Assembly: GCA_034430895.1 (NCBI GenBank)
Contig: DAOUDW010000034.1
Span: 154,793-218,792, forward strand
Length of the DNA: 64,000 bases
From: WVZH01 sp034430895
Lineage (GTDB): Bacteria; Chloroflexota; Anaerolineae; Anaerolineales; E44-bin32
Direction: 5' to 3'
Made by a program: the position numbers and the translations under genes. This document shows, piece by piece, positions 1-8,797 of this stretch (its first letter is position 1; every line of letters begins with the position of its first letter). The notes below the pieces were generated by a model. That model did no database searches and had not been told where the DNA came from. It saw only the letters and a program-made list of their open reading frames with translations.

Positions 1-1545
1 GAGGTATCGATTTTGCGGACCTATGTCGACTGGTTGATGGCGCTGCCGTGGACGGAATCAACGACAGATAACCTGGATATTCAACACGTTGCTGAAGTGA
101 TGGATAGTCAACACTACGGATTGGAAAAAGCGAAAGAGAGGTTTCTTGAGTACATCGCCGTCAAAAGCCTGGCGCCACCCAAACATCGGCAACCTATTCT
201 CTGTTTCGTTGGGCCTCCTGGAACAGGCAAGACTTCTCTAGGCCGCTCGATTGCCGATGCATTGAGTCGAACCTTTATCCGAATTTCACTCGGCGGTATT
301 CGAGATGAAGCCGAGATTCGTGGACATCGCCGAACATACATCGGTGCGCTTCCTGGAAGAATCCTGCAAGCCATGCGCAAGGCAGCCAAAATCAATCCGG
401 TTTTTATGCTCGATGAGATCGATAAATTGGGGCAGGACTTTCGAGGAGATCCTGCGGCAGCTCTGCTCGAGGTTTTGGATCCGGAACAAAATCATGCTTT
501 TTCTGACAACTACCTTGAAGTTCCGTATAATCTTTCAAATGTGCTTTTCATCACGACTGCGAATACCATCGAACCGATACCACCGGCGCTGCTTGATCGA
601 TTGGAAGTGATCGAATTTCCAGGCTACATTGAAGAGGAGAAAGTGATCATTGCTCGTAAATTCCTCGTTACGCGCAAACTCGAGCAATCCGGTTTGATTC
701 ATGAAGGAATACACTTCGCAGACAGTGCGGTCCGTACGATCATCCGCGAATATACATGGGAAGCGGGTGTCCGAAATCTGGAGCGAGAGATCGGAAAAAT
801 TTGTAGAAAAATCGCTCGTCGTAAAGTCGAAGGGAAGAAAATACCCAAACGAATCACAAAGGCATTGGCGATGCGTTTGCTGGGCCCCTCACAGATTATC
901 CCTCACGAAGCTGAATCGGAAGACCAAATCGGTGCAGTCATGGGGTTGGCATGGACTGAGAACGGAGGGGACAGCCTAACGATAGAAGCCTTGCTGTGTG
1001 AGGGAAAGGGAAATCTTCAGGTTACGGGTCACATCGGTGATATCATGCAGGAATCAGCTCAAGCCGCGATTTCATTTATTAAGAGTCGTGTAGATGTACT
1101 GGGAATTTCTGCGGATAATTTCGAAAAGAAGGACATTCATATCCACGTTCCTGAAGGAGCCATTCCCAAGGATGGTCCGAGCGCGGGAATTACCATGGCG
1201 ACGGCGGTGGCTTCCATGTTAACGCACCGACCGGTGCGCCACGATGTGGGTATGAGTGGTGAAATTACGTTGCGTGGTCGAGTGCTCCCAATTGGTGGTG
1301 TGCGCGAGAAAGTGCTTGCTGCGTACCGCCTCAAACTCAAAACGGTGATCATTCCAACGAAAAACGAGAAAGACTTGATCGAAATTCCCCGCAGCGTCCG
1401 GTCTACACTGGATATTCGTCTCGTGGACAATATGGATGAAGTACTGACGATCGCATTACGTCCATTAGAAAACAAGCGAAAACGAAACGTTGTACACAAG
1501 GGAAAGAGCGCTAAGGACAAACCGTCCTCGGCAGCGAGCTGTTGA
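1..1545 (+). CDS. lon: ATP-dependent protease Lon, 5'-truncated by window edge
   Basis: This is the AAA+ plus protease portion of Lon, a cytosolic ATP-dependent serine protease that degrades misfolded and regulatory proteins. The reading frame is open to base 1 (EVSILRTYVDWL...), matching the helix just before the AAA+ module, so the start lies upstream of the window; the TTG at 13 is not a real start. About 514 residues of the usual ~800 are present. Walker A GPPGTGKT is at about fragment residues 71-78, followed by the sensor region GGIRDEAEIRGHRRTYIGA. The C-terminal protease domain has the catalytic Ser in PKDGPSAG (residue ~394) and the Lys in GGVREKVLAA (~437). The C-terminus ends with a short basic tail (KRKRNVVHKGKSAKDK). 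The next gene begins at or just after the stop codon. Identification is secure. Confidence 0.97.
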   Translation, partial: EVSILRTYVDWLMALPWTESTTDNLDIQHVAEVMDSQHYGLEKAKERFLEYIAVKSLAPPKHRQPILCFVGPPGTGKTSLGRSIADALSRTFIRISLGGIRDEAEIRGHRRTYIGALPGRILQAMRKAAKINPVFMLDEIDKLGQDFRGDPAAALLEVLDPEQNHAFSDNYLEVPYNLSNVLFITTANTIEPIPPALLDRLEVIEFPGYIEEEKVIIARKFLVTRKLEQSGLIHEGIHFADSAVRTIIREYTWEAGVRNLEREIGKICRKIARRKVEGKKIPKRITKALAMRLLGPSQIIPHEAESEDQIGAVMGLAWTENGGDSLTIEALLCEGKGNLQVTGHIGDIMQESAQAAISFIKSRVDVLGISADNFEKKDIHIHVPEGAIPKDGPSAGITMATAVASMLTHRPVRHDVGMSGEITLRGRVLPIGGVREKVLAAYRLKLKTVIIPTKNEKDLIEIPRSVRSTLDIRLVDNMDEVLTIALRPLENKRKRNVVHKGKSAKDKPSSAASC

Positions 1546-1604
1546 TGGGCAGCCAAGATCAGATGGAAAAAATCACACAGGGAATTCGGTCGGTTCTTCA
1601 GGAT

Positions 1605-2510
1605 ATGATCTTTTCTCACTTTAACAGACTTCTAATCGTTTTCCTGGCTGGCAGCGCGATTGCATGCGCGGCGTGTACCCGATCGTCTGTATCAGTGGAT
1701 CGCATCGAAACAGAAGTGGCGTCCTTCACACCTCAAAGCACGTTTGAAGCGACGGACGTATCTTCAATTGCCCCTTTTTCGGGGTTCTATGCTGTTGTAT
1801 GGGTTACACCGGATCAACCTCTTATCGCTCGTAATCCTGCTGGTTTGTCTGGCGCGGCTGTGGGTGAACTTGCCTACGGTCAAAGAGAGCTTGAATTGAC
1901 CGGTGCGAGTACACGATTGGGCAGCTCAAATTGGGTGGAAATTATGCTTCCATCCGGAGGGGCCGGGTGGGTAAATTCATGGAATATTACAGAAGATGTC
2001 TCATCTCAAGATTTTTGTAACGATCCGCGCATTCTCCAGTTAATCGATACGTTCAGTCAGGCGGTGGGAGAGAGAAGCGGGCAGGGACTCGTCGAAGTCA
2101 GCAATCCAGAACGTGGTTTAATCCTTCGGCATAATTGGTGGAATCCTGAAATTATTTTTCCCGTCGATTCCTTGATGAACATATATCAAGATCTTACAGA
2201 AATCGATTGGGGCGTTCAAAGCGGAAGTGAATTTCCGATTCAGGGTTCGTTTCAAGATATTATCGCACCACAGCTGGAAGATGTGCTTGGCAATTCACCG
2301 GAGTTGAATTGTAATTCCATACAAACCGGCAATACCACTCGCGAGATTGTCTGGCCGGACGAATACTTGAATATTAACTTCTATTCCGTTTATCGACCAG
2401 TGCCTGATGGGGGAAGCGATTTCGATTGGGGTACATGGGTATTGGGTTTTGAGTATATCGACGGACAGCCTTATTTGACTTTACTGATTCATTACCGCGG
2501 GGAGATATGA
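1605..2510 (+). CDS. SH3-domain-like lipoprotein
   Basis: Predicted 301-residue secreted lipoprotein. From the ATG at 1605 the product opens with a short hydrophobic signal segment (LLIVFLAGSAIACAAC) with possible lipobox cysteines, which makes this start better than the ATG at 1545 that overlaps the lon stop codon. Residues ~45-115 look like a bacterial SH3 (SH3b) fold: aromatic and glycine-rich strands with RNPAG and GWVNSW motifs, as in many extracytoplasmic cell-wall or protein binding modules. The remainder has no motif I recognise. The gene follows lon directly and converges with mfd, with only about 20 bases between stop codons and no clear terminator. Function beyond a surface-exposed binding role is unknown. 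Confidence 0.75.
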   Translation: MIFSHFNRLLIVFLAGSAIACAACTRSSVSVDRIETEVASFTPQSTFEATDVSSIAPFSGFYAVVWVTPDQPLIARNPAGLSGAAVGELAYGQRELELTGASTRLGSSNWVEIMLPSGGAGWVNSWNITEDVSSQDFCNDPRILQLIDTFSQAVGERSGQGLVEVSNPERGLILRHNWWNPEIIFPVDSLMNIYQDLTEIDWGVQSGSEFPIQGSFQDIIAPQLEDVLGNSPELNCNSIQTGNTTREIVWPDEYLNINFYSVYRPVPDGGSDFDWGTWVLGFEYIDGQPYLTLLIHYRGEI

Positions 2511-2530
2511 CCGTTAATAAGCAGATAAGG

Positions 2531-5500
2531 TTAATTGGCACCCTCGGGTTGTAACGCCCAAAGCACTTCTTCGAGACGGTTCATCCAATCCGAATCATCC
2601 TGTCGAGTCAACCATAAGCCGCGTTTGCTCTGACGAACATCATCTGCCATGATCGGCAACTTTCTCGGTTCTTCGGTGGAAGGCATCTGCAGCAAGATTT
2701 GTCTGTTTTGGATGGTGATGGTTTCCACACCCGCTCGCATGGCGAGGCTGCGAATGCGTAATTGATAGAGCAGGTTCTCAACTTCCAAAGGCGGTGGGCC
2801 GAAACGATCGTTTAATTCCGAAGCCAGTGACTCGATATTGTTCAAAGTGCGGACTTCCGCCATTCTGCGGTACAGTTTTAAGCGCAGATTGCGATCGTCG
2901 ATGTATGTCGCAGGTATAGATGTGGGAAGCGGGAGGTCGATGAAAACCGGGAGAATTTCAGCAGCGAGTGGCGCCTGAAGGGATGTTTCGTCTTGTAGAT
3001 CGTACTCCGCTTTAAGGCGGCGAACTGCGCTGGAAAGAAGGCGCGTGTAGAGATGAAACCCAACACTGGAGATATGTCCGTGCTGGCGAGTGCCGATGAT
3101 ATCACCTGCGCCTCGGATTTCGAGATCACGCATGGCAATCGAATAACCCGCTCCCAAATGGGAATAATCGGCAATCGTATCCATTCTCTGGCGTGCTTCC
3201 TGAGTCGTGCGTTGACGCGGGTGGCGAAAGAAAAAGGCATATCCCTGTGAAGCCCCACGCCCAACACGACCTCGCAGCTGGTACATCTGAGAGAGACCAA
3301 ACCACTCCGAGCGATCGACGATCAAGGTGTTGGCGTTGGGAATATCGAGACCCGATTCGATAATCGAGGTACAAAGCAGGACGTCGATGTCACCCCGAGC
3401 GAATTCATCCATCACGGAGGCAAGCTGGGCTTCGGGCATTTGTCCGTGTGCTACTGTGGAGGTTGCCTCTGGGACCAGGTCTTGGAAGCGTTTGTGAATA
3501 ACTTCGATGGTTTGTACCCGGTTGTGTACGAAATATGCCTGTCCGCCGCGATCGATTTCGCGTAATATCGCCTGGCGCACCAATCGAGGATCATAAGGAC
3601 CCACGTGTGTGATCACTGGAAGTCGCTCTTCCGGCGGCGTATCGATTGTGGATATATCCCGCGCACCGGTTATGGCGAGATATAGTGTACGGGGAATAGG
3701 AGTTGCGGTCAGCGTTAGCGTATCCACTTCCGTACGCATCAATTTCAGGTGTTCTTTGTGTGTGACTCCGAAACGTTGTTCCTCATCGATGATTAATAGA
3801 CCAAGGTCCTTGAATTCCACGTCTCGCTGAAGTAAGCGATGGGTTCCGATAATGATATCGACCTCGGCATTGCGCAATCGTTCGACGATCTTGGCGGCCT
3901 CTTGTCGGGAGCGGAAACGCGAGAGCATTTCGACCTCGATTGGAAAAGCAGAAAGTCTTCTACGGAAAGTATTGAAGTGCTGTTGGGCGAGAATAGTTGT
4001 GGGGACCAGTATGGCGACTTGTTTCCCATCCATGACGGCTTTAAATGTTGCTCGTAAAGCGACTTCGGTTTTTCCATAACCCACATCACCACAAATCAAT
4101 CGATCCATGGGCCTCTTTGATTCCATGTCTTGTTTTACGGCTTTAAGTGCTCGTTTTTGATCTTCGGTTTCGATATAGGGAAAAGAGGCTTCAAGTTCCT
4201 GCTGCCAGGGTGCGTCTTCAGAGAAGGCATAACCTTCGATCGTATTGCGTTTGGCGTAGAGCTCTAATAGATCTCGTGCGACTTCTTCGACAGCGGCCTT
4301 CACCTTGCCCTTTGCCTGTTCCCAGGATTGGTTGCCCAGTCGGGTTGGGGTTGGCGCTGTACCATCCGCGGAAATGTAGCGTGTGATCCGATCTGCTTGA
4401 TGGATGGGCACATATAATTGATCGCCCTCATCGTATTCGATCAAGATGAACTCACGCTGAATCTCATCCAGGGTGCGATCGACAAGACCGCTAAAACGTC
4501 CGATGCCGAAATCCACATGTACAACCCAATCGCCCGGTTGTAAATCGGCGTAAGCATTTTCAGGAGCCTTGGAGACTCGCCTCGGACGCACGCGCGGCTT
4601 CGGTTTTGCCCAACCGAATATCTCCGCATCCGTAAATAGATGCAGCGGCGGATAGTCTGCAGTATCCAGAACCCAACCTTCGGTCAGCGCACCATGGATG
4701 AAGTGGATATTACCGGGAGTCAGCTCGGTTACAAGACCTTCGTGAACCGGTTCCGGTGTATTTTCCTGTGACCACATCTCAGCCAATCGAGGTGCTTGTC
4801 GGCTTATCATTACGGCATTTTCGTGACGGACAACAATGTCTGCCATGTGGTCCATCAAGGGTTTCAACTGCCCACCGAAACGGCGTTCAGCTGAAAATGC
4901 ATTCCCCAGTTCGATTTCTTGGTTTTGGTCTACTGCAATCTGGCCGAGATTGATCGCTTTGAGATCATCCAGCTTCTCACTGAGCTCATCAAGCGTGAGG
5001 TAAGGCAGGGGAGCATCCTTCGGCAGCAGCTCTTCCGAGATTTGATCCTGACGCAGACTGATGGCCTGTTCTTCAAGTTCGTTAATTACATCCTCAAAGT
5101 CGCTGTGATCATAATTGAGTACAACGGTCTCGTCAGCGACATAATCGAGCAGGCCGGTTGGGGAAGGATTCATCCAGGGCAGGAAATATTCAAGCCAGGG
5201 GTTCATATCCGTTTCATCGATCGTTGTCATGCGGGCAACCACATCGTTCCAATCGGAACAATAGGCAAGCGGCAGTCCTTCCCTTGCAGGTGTGATATGG
5301 ACATCGGATACGATCTCGGTGGAGCGTTGTGTTGCGGGGTTGAACATGCGAATGGATTCGATCTGGCTGCCAAAGAATTCGATCCGCATGGGAAGTATTT
5401 CTGCGGGTGCCCAGAAATCGATGATACCACCCCGACGGCTGAATTGTCCTGGTTGGGTAACCAGACTGTCATGCGTGTAGCCAACATCGAGTAGGAATCT

Positions 5501-6007
5501 AACCAGTCGATCGAGATTGACACTTGCGTCAACCTTGATCCAGTTCGAATGTTCGCTGAAGCTTTGGGGTGAAATGGTTCTCGTCATCGCAGCACGCGCA
5601 GTAGCCAGGACAACCAACGGTTTCGTGGATGGATCCTTTTGCTCGTAACCCGGTCGAAGTTCCTTGGTTAGATTTGCGAGAACGGTCATACGACGGCGTT
5701 TCGTGCGATCAGACCAAGGGCTGGGTTCGTAGAAGACGGGATTCGGATCGGGAAAAGCTAAAATCTCGAGATCGGGGCACCAGGCCGCGATTTCTTCGGT
5801 AAGCGTGAGCATCCGATCCGCTCGTGAAACCAGAACGATAAAAGTCCTTTTCAGATCGTCAGCCAGCGCGGCGATCAACGCTGCACGGACAGAACGCGGG
5901 ATATGCAGCGATCCAAATATTAGATCATCCGCGGCCAATTTACGAAGGAGGGCTTGATAATCAGGAAGGGTTCGTATTCGCTGTAGAAGTGCAGTAAGAT
6001 TCATCAT
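2531..6007 (-). CDS. mfd: Transcription-repair coupling factor Mfd
   Basis: Mfd removes RNA polymerase stalled at lesions and recruits UvrA. The 1158-residue length is normal. The N-terminal ~330 residues match the UvrB-homology module. The RNA-polymerase-interacting domain starts near residue 490 (PGDWVVHVDFGIGRF). The RecG-like translocase follows, with Walker A GDVGYGKTE near residue 640, the DEEQ box (LLIIDEEQRFG) near 740 and TATPIPRTLY after it. The C-terminal TRCF domain ends the protein. The gene lies 3 bases downstream of pth on the same strand and is probably cotranscribed with it. The start is the tandem ATG-ATG at 6007 or 6004. No anomaly seen. Confidence 0.98.
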   Translation of the reverse strand: MMNLTALLQRIRTLPDYQALLRKLAADDLIFGSLHIPRSVRAALIAALADDLKRTFIVLVSRADRMLTLTEEIAAWCPDLEILAFPDPNPVFYEPSPWSDRTKRRRMTVLANLTKELRPGYEQKDPSTKPLVVLATARAAMTRTISPQSFSEHSNWIKVDASVNLDRLVRFLLDVGYTHDSLVTQPGQFSRRGGIIDFWAPAEILPMRIEFFGSQIESIRMFNPATQRSTEIVSDVHITPAREGLPLAYCSDWNDVVARMTTIDETDMNPWLEYFLPWMNPSPTGLLDYVADETVVLNYDHSDFEDVINELEEQAISLRQDQISEELLPKDAPLPYLTLDELSEKLDDLKAINLGQIAVDQNQEIELGNAFSAERRFGGQLKPLMDHMADIVVRHENAVMISRQAPRLAEMWSQENTPEPVHEGLVTELTPGNIHFIHGALTEGWVLDTADYPPLHLFTDAEIFGWAKPKPRVRPRRVSKAPENAYADLQPGDWVVHVDFGIGRFSGLVDRTLDEIQREFILIEYDEGDQLYVPIHQADRITRYISADGTAPTPTRLGNQSWEQAKGKVKAAVEEVARDLLELYAKRNTIEGYAFSEDAPWQQELEASFPYIETEDQKRALKAVKQDMESKRPMDRLICGDVGYGKTEVALRATFKAVMDGKQVAILVPTTILAQQHFNTFRRRLSAFPIEVEMLSRFRSRQEAAKIVERLRNAEVDIIIGTHRLLQRDVEFKDLGLLIIDEEQRFGVTHKEHLKLMRTEVDTLTLTATPIPRTLYLAITGARDISTIDTPPEERLPVITHVGPYDPRLVRQAILREIDRGGQAYFVHNRVQTIEVIHKRFQDLVPEATSTVAHGQMPEAQLASVMDEFARGDIDVLLCTSIIESGLDIPNANTLIVDRSEWFGLSQMYQLRGRVGRGASQGYAFFFRHPRQRTTQEARQRMDTIADYSHLGAGYSIAMRDLEIRGAGDIIGTRQHGHISSVGFHLYTRLLSSAVRRLKAEYDLQDETSLQAPLAAEILPVFIDLPLPTSIPATYIDDRNLRLKLYRRMAEVRTLNNIESLASELNDRFGPPPLEVENLLYQLRIRSLAMRAGVETITIQNRQILLQMPSTEEPRKLPIMADDVRQSKRGLWLTRQDDSDWMNRLEEVLWALQPEGAN

Positions 6008-6010
6008 GAT

Positions 6011-6592
6011 CTAGATTGCGTTGCAGCAAGTCATCGCGGCTTGAATTCCTTCATGGATGAAAATGCGTACACAGGCAACACCGCGATTCAGCACCAGAGG
6101 AAAGTCGATCCATTCATCCGAGCTAAAATCTTGGAGAACATAATCGGCAGGCTCCATTCTTCCCGGAGGTCGGCCGATACCAATGCGCATGCGGGGAAAC
6201 TCCTGGGTACCAAATTCGTGAATGATCGATCGCATTCCTCGATGTCCACCAGACCCACCAGCGGGACGGATGCGAATGTTTCCGGTGGGTAAATCCAATT
6301 CATCGTAGACAACCAGCAGTTGATATTCCGGAATGCGGAAGAATCGCGCCAGCGGCGCTACGCTGTGTCCGGAATCGTTCATGAACGTCTGTGGTTTGGC
6401 AAGGTACACCTGTTTGCCATCGAGGAGACATTCGGCGAAAGCCGCTTTGGATTTTTTTCGCGAAAATTCGATCTGCAGGTCCTCGGCAAGCTTGTCAAGA
6501 AGCATGAAGCCGACATTGTGTCGATTTCGTCGATATTTCTTTCCTGGATTTCCCAAACCGACGATCAAGTAGGATGCCGTTGATTCCGTCAT
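6011..6592 (-). CDS. pth: Peptidyl-tRNA hydrolase
   Basis: Pth hydrolyses the ester bond of peptidyl-tRNAs released prematurely from ribosomes, recycling tRNA in the cytosol. The 193-residue product has the family signatures: GLGNPG near residue 12, the catalytic His in RHNVGF, FMNDSG and YDELDLP. The loop that is usually GGHNG reads GGHRG here, so one usually conserved Asn is Arg; the other catalytic residues are intact, so I still expect activity. The start ATG overlaps the stop codon of the upstream gene by 4 bases (ATGA), and mfd follows 3 bases after the stop, so all three genes look translationally coupled. Confidence 0.96.
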   Translation of the reverse strand: MTESTASYLIVGLGNPGKKYRRNRHNVGFMLLDKLAEDLQIEFSRKKSKAAFAECLLDGKQVYLAKPQTFMNDSGHSVAPLARFFRIPEYQLLVVYDELDLPTGNIRIRPAGGSGGHRGMRSIIHEFGTQEFPRMRIGIGRPPGRMEPADYVLQDFSSDEWIDFPLVLNRGVACVRIFIHEGIQAAMTCCNAI

Positions 6593-7275
6593 TCGTCCCT
6601 TCTCTCGCCTGCTTGCTTGGACTTTGTGTTTTCCTTCGATCTGCGGAAACGTGGTGAGATATGTTTGGAACGAACGATCTTGCGAAAGAATATATAGGAT
6701 GCAAAGAGAAGAAGCGACAAACTGCCCAGAAAAGCGCCGATTTTCAAGGACTGCAGCACCTTTTGGGTGCCGCTGCGTTGGGAGTGGATAACGGGTACGA
6801 CGGTCGGCGCAGGTGTTTCTGTCGCCGCAGGCGGAGTTGCCGATGATGTGATTGGTTCTTCACGTGCGGGTTGTGTTTCTGCAGGTGTCGTGTTCCTGAC
6901 TTGTAAATTACGCGCATACGCCTCAAGACGGCTATCATTTTCAAGTACAACGTAGAGACGAAGCTGATAATCACCGTCCGTGATGCTCGTCGTATCCCAC
7001 AGGCCGAGTCTGCCGTCGGTGACCGGAGTTTGGACATCATCGACGATTGGGAACCAGGTGTCAGTCGGGTTGGGATCGTATGCGAATGATAACTCGTAGG
7101 CGACAAATGCCGGATGCGCAGCGGAACCCTCGATCGTTACCACGCCATGAAGGACTTCGCTGTTCTGGGGGCGCGTTATATCCGCAAACCCGGGGGCTTG
7201 TTTATACTCCGTCCCAGCGATCGAGGAAATGAGAACGATCGCCGAGAAAATCAACAATGTCCATGCCTTTTTCAT
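6589..7275 (-). CDS. Secreted Ig-like protein with C-terminal membrane anchor
   Basis: Product of unknown function, 228 residues from the ATG at 7275 (MKKAWTLLIF...). It has an N-terminal signal segment, then about 100 residues that read as one beta-sandwich domain (ADITRPQNSEVLHGVVTIEG, FAYDPNPTDTWFP, WDTTSITDGDYQLRLYVV). A Thr/Pro/Ala-rich linker, a transmembrane helix (LGSLSLLLFASYIFF) and a basic cytoplasmic tail follow. The domain resembles Ig-like or FN3-like modules seen in Anaerolineae surface proteins. An in-frame ATG at 7323 exists, but a promoter whose -10 box lies at 7314-7319 would start transcription downstream of it, favouring 7275. AGGAAAG lies about 13 bases upstream of the chosen start. 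It heads the operon with pth and mfd. Confidence 0.75.
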   Translation of the reverse strand: MKKAWTLLIFSAIVLISSIAGTEYKQAPGFADITRPQNSEVLHGVVTIEGSAAHPAFVAYELSFAYDPNPTDTWFPIVDDVQTPVTDGRLGLWDTTSITDGDYQLRLYVVLENDSRLEAYARNLQVRNTTPAETQPAREEPITSSATPPAATETPAPTVVPVIHSQRSGTQKVLQSLKIGAFLGSLSLLLFASYIFFRKIVRSKHISPRFRRSKENTKSKQAGERRDE

Positions 7276-7313
7276 TCTGGCCTGACTTCTTTCCTGAAAA
7301 TCGACAATTAGTG

Positions 7314-7342
7314 AGTTTAACATGCCGGACGAGTACGGTCAA
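7314..7342 (-). promoter_or_regulatory. Promoter for the 7275-2531 operon
   Basis: On the minus strand, TTGACC (7342-7337) and TAAACT (7319-7314) are separated by 17 bases. The start point would fall near 7307, which excludes the ATG at 7323 and supports translation from 7275. Confidence 0.55.
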
Positions 7343-7399
7343 CGCGGCTGCGGCAGATTGCTGTAATCAAAGATGGTTTCACTACTTTTTATGAAATGG

Positions 7400-7428
7400 T
7401 TGACGACGCAGTCAACAATCGGTAGAAT
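7400..7428 (+). promoter_or_regulatory. Promoter for the 7498 gene
   Basis: TTGACG (7400-7405) and TAGAAT (7423-7428) with a 17-base spacer, a close match to the housekeeping sigma consensus. It lies back to back with the minus-strand promoter at 7314-7342. Confidence 0.65.
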
Positions 7429-7497
7429 TCGAGACGCATGAATCGGGGTGCAAACCGATTTATCGGGGCACCCTTTTCATCTGCACGCGAGGTGCGT

Positions 7498-7983
7498 ATG
7501 GGAAAAGAGAACGAAGGAACCGGGCAAGATGAAATGCGAGTCGATACTATCGATTTGACAGGCGGTACGATCGAGACACTCGAGGCTGAGGTCGTCAGCG
7601 TAACACAGGGTGGCGCGAATCAAATCACGGCTTCTGACGTCGAACTTCGCCAGGGTGGTGCTTTACAAGTCCAGGGAGAGCAGGTAACCCTCGATCATGC
7701 GGCTGCAGGAACAGTTCGTGGAAATCTCGTCTCAGCGACCGACGGCGGCATCGGTGTGGCCATCGGTGAGGATGTCAAACTATACAACACGCAGGTCGGT
7801 GCTGTAGTCGGCAGAAAAATCGATACAGAAAGCAGTTCATCGGTCATCCTGCTGGCGCAAGAAGTAAACGGCACAGTGGAGACGATGCTGGATACACGAG
7901 GTGCGCTGCTGGCTGGTGTTGTATCCGGGATTACCATTGGGTTGTTGTTAATTGTCGGAAGATTGTTCAGCCGACGTCGCTAA
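7498..7983 (+). CDS. Beta-helix-like repeat protein with C-terminal membrane anchor
   Basis: Unrecognised protein of 161 residues from the ATG at 7498, which has GAGGTG just upstream (an in-frame ATG at 7438 is less likely). The body consists of degenerate repeats of about 15 residues, each with a hydrophobic strand, a Gly-rich turn and a polar position (VVSVTQGGANQITASD, VELRQGGALQVQGEQ, VTLDHAAAGTVRGNL, VSATDGGIGVAIGED, VKLYNTQVGAVVGRK). This pattern suggests a short right-handed beta-helix. A transmembrane helix (LLAGVVSGITIGLLLIVG) and RRR tail end the protein; no signal peptide is visible, so the repeats are probably cytoplasmic with a tail anchor. The fold resembles bactofilin-type modules in layout only. 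It has its own promoter and lies upstream of the L25 gene. Confidence 0.7.
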   Translation: MGKENEGTGQDEMRVDTIDLTGGTIETLEAEVVSVTQGGANQITASDVELRQGGALQVQGEQVTLDHAAAGTVRGNLVSATDGGIGVAIGEDVKLYNTQVGAVVGRKIDTESSSSVILLAQEVNGTVETMLDTRGALLAGVVSGITIGLLLIVGRLFSRRR

Positions 7984-8002
7984 TAAAACGTAAATGAACA
8001 GC

Positions 8003-8058
8003 TATAACGATACCATGGAGCGAGGGTAACCCATTCGGGGTGAGAGGCGCTCCGGAGG
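8003..8058 (+). promoter_or_regulatory. Structured leader of the L25 gene
   Basis: A -10-like TATAAC (8003-8008) would place the transcript start close to a two-tier hairpin. GGAGCG (8017-8022) pairs with CGCTCC (8048-8053), and ACCC (8029-8032) pairs with GGGT (8038-8041) around the loop ATTCG, with an asymmetric purine-rich internal loop between the two helices. The outer helix abuts the Shine-Dalgarno GGAGG (8054-8058). The position suggests translational control of rplY; the regulator is unknown. Confidence 0.4.
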
Positions 8059-8065
8059 ATCAAAA

Positions 8066-8731
8066 GTGAGTGAAGTAATTCTACATGCAAAGAAAAGAAC
8101 GGTAACCAGAAGCAAAGTAAAGACGCTCCGCAATGAGGGAATTTTACCGGCTGTTATGTATGGCGCAGGCGTCGAGTCAACACCTATAGAACTCGAATTG
8201 CGAGAAACATCCAAGGTGCTTGCGCATGTCGGTGCATCAACATTGATTTCACTGAAGGTCGGCAATACCAATCACCAGGTTCTCTTGCGAGAGGTTCAAC
8301 GCGATTACATTCGAGGGGATATTCTGCATATCGATTTCCTCAAGGTCTCGATGGACGTTGTTATTCGGACAGAGGTCCCACTTGAATTGATCGGCGAATC
8401 TCTTGCGGTTAAAGAACTGGGCGGCCTTCTCGTTAGTGGCTTAAGTGAGATTGAAGTCGAAGCATTACCTGGAAATTTGCCGGATAAGATTGAAGTGGAT
8501 ATCTCCTCAATCGAAAGCATGGATGATGTGATCACCGTTGCCGATCTTGAAATCGGTGAGGGCATTCAAGTCCTCACGAGTGAGGATGAAGTCCTGGCCA
8601 GTGTTGTCTATCAAGAGGAAGAAGAGATCGAAGAGGAAGTGGAAGAACTGGTCGAGGTCGAGATGGAACCGGAACTCGTCGAGCGTGGAAAACGCGAGGA
8701 GGACGATGCATTCGAAGAAGCCGAGGAATAA
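8066..8731 (+). CDS. rplY: 50S ribosomal protein L25 (CTC form)
   Basis: L25/CTC binds 5S rRNA in the large ribosomal subunit. The 221-residue product is the long form: an N-terminal L25 domain (residues ~5-90, with LRNEGILPAVMYG near the start) and a C-terminal TL5/CTC beta domain to about residue 180. It ends in an unusually acidic tail of about 40 residues, mostly Glu. The start is GTG at 8066, preceded 7 bases upstream by a perfect GGAGG. A strong intrinsic terminator follows the stop codon. No other ribosomal protein gene is adjacent. Confidence 0.95.
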   Translation: MSEVILHAKKRTVTRSKVKTLRNEGILPAVMYGAGVESTPIELELRETSKVLAHVGASTLISLKVGNTNHQVLLREVQRDYIRGDILHIDFLKVSMDVVIRTEVPLELIGESLAVKELGGLLVSGLSEIEVEALPGNLPDKIEVDISSIESMDDVITVADLEIGEGIQVLTSEDEVLASVVYQEEEEIEEEVEELVEVEMEPELVERGKREEDDAFEEAEE

Positions 8732-8762
8732 ACGTAGGCTTCGGAAAACCGATTCATCCAGG

Positions 8763-8797
8763 CGCGGAGTGGTTGGCAATACCACTCCGCGTTTTTT
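8763..8797 (+). terminator. Intrinsic terminator of rplY
   Basis: Perfect 10-bp stem CGCGGAGTGG / CCACTCCGCG (8763-8772 with 8782-8791), 9-base loop, followed by six T. The T-run overlaps the stop codon of the convergent Nudix gene. Confidence 0.93.

Noticed and set aside
13..30. TTG at 13 as the start of lon
   Set aside because: The frame is open to base 1 and encodes conserved Lon residues, so the gene is simply cut by the window edge.
6340..6592. Inactive Pth because GGHNG is GGHRG
   Set aside because: The catalytic His, Asp and Asn positions are intact, and this loop varies in the family.
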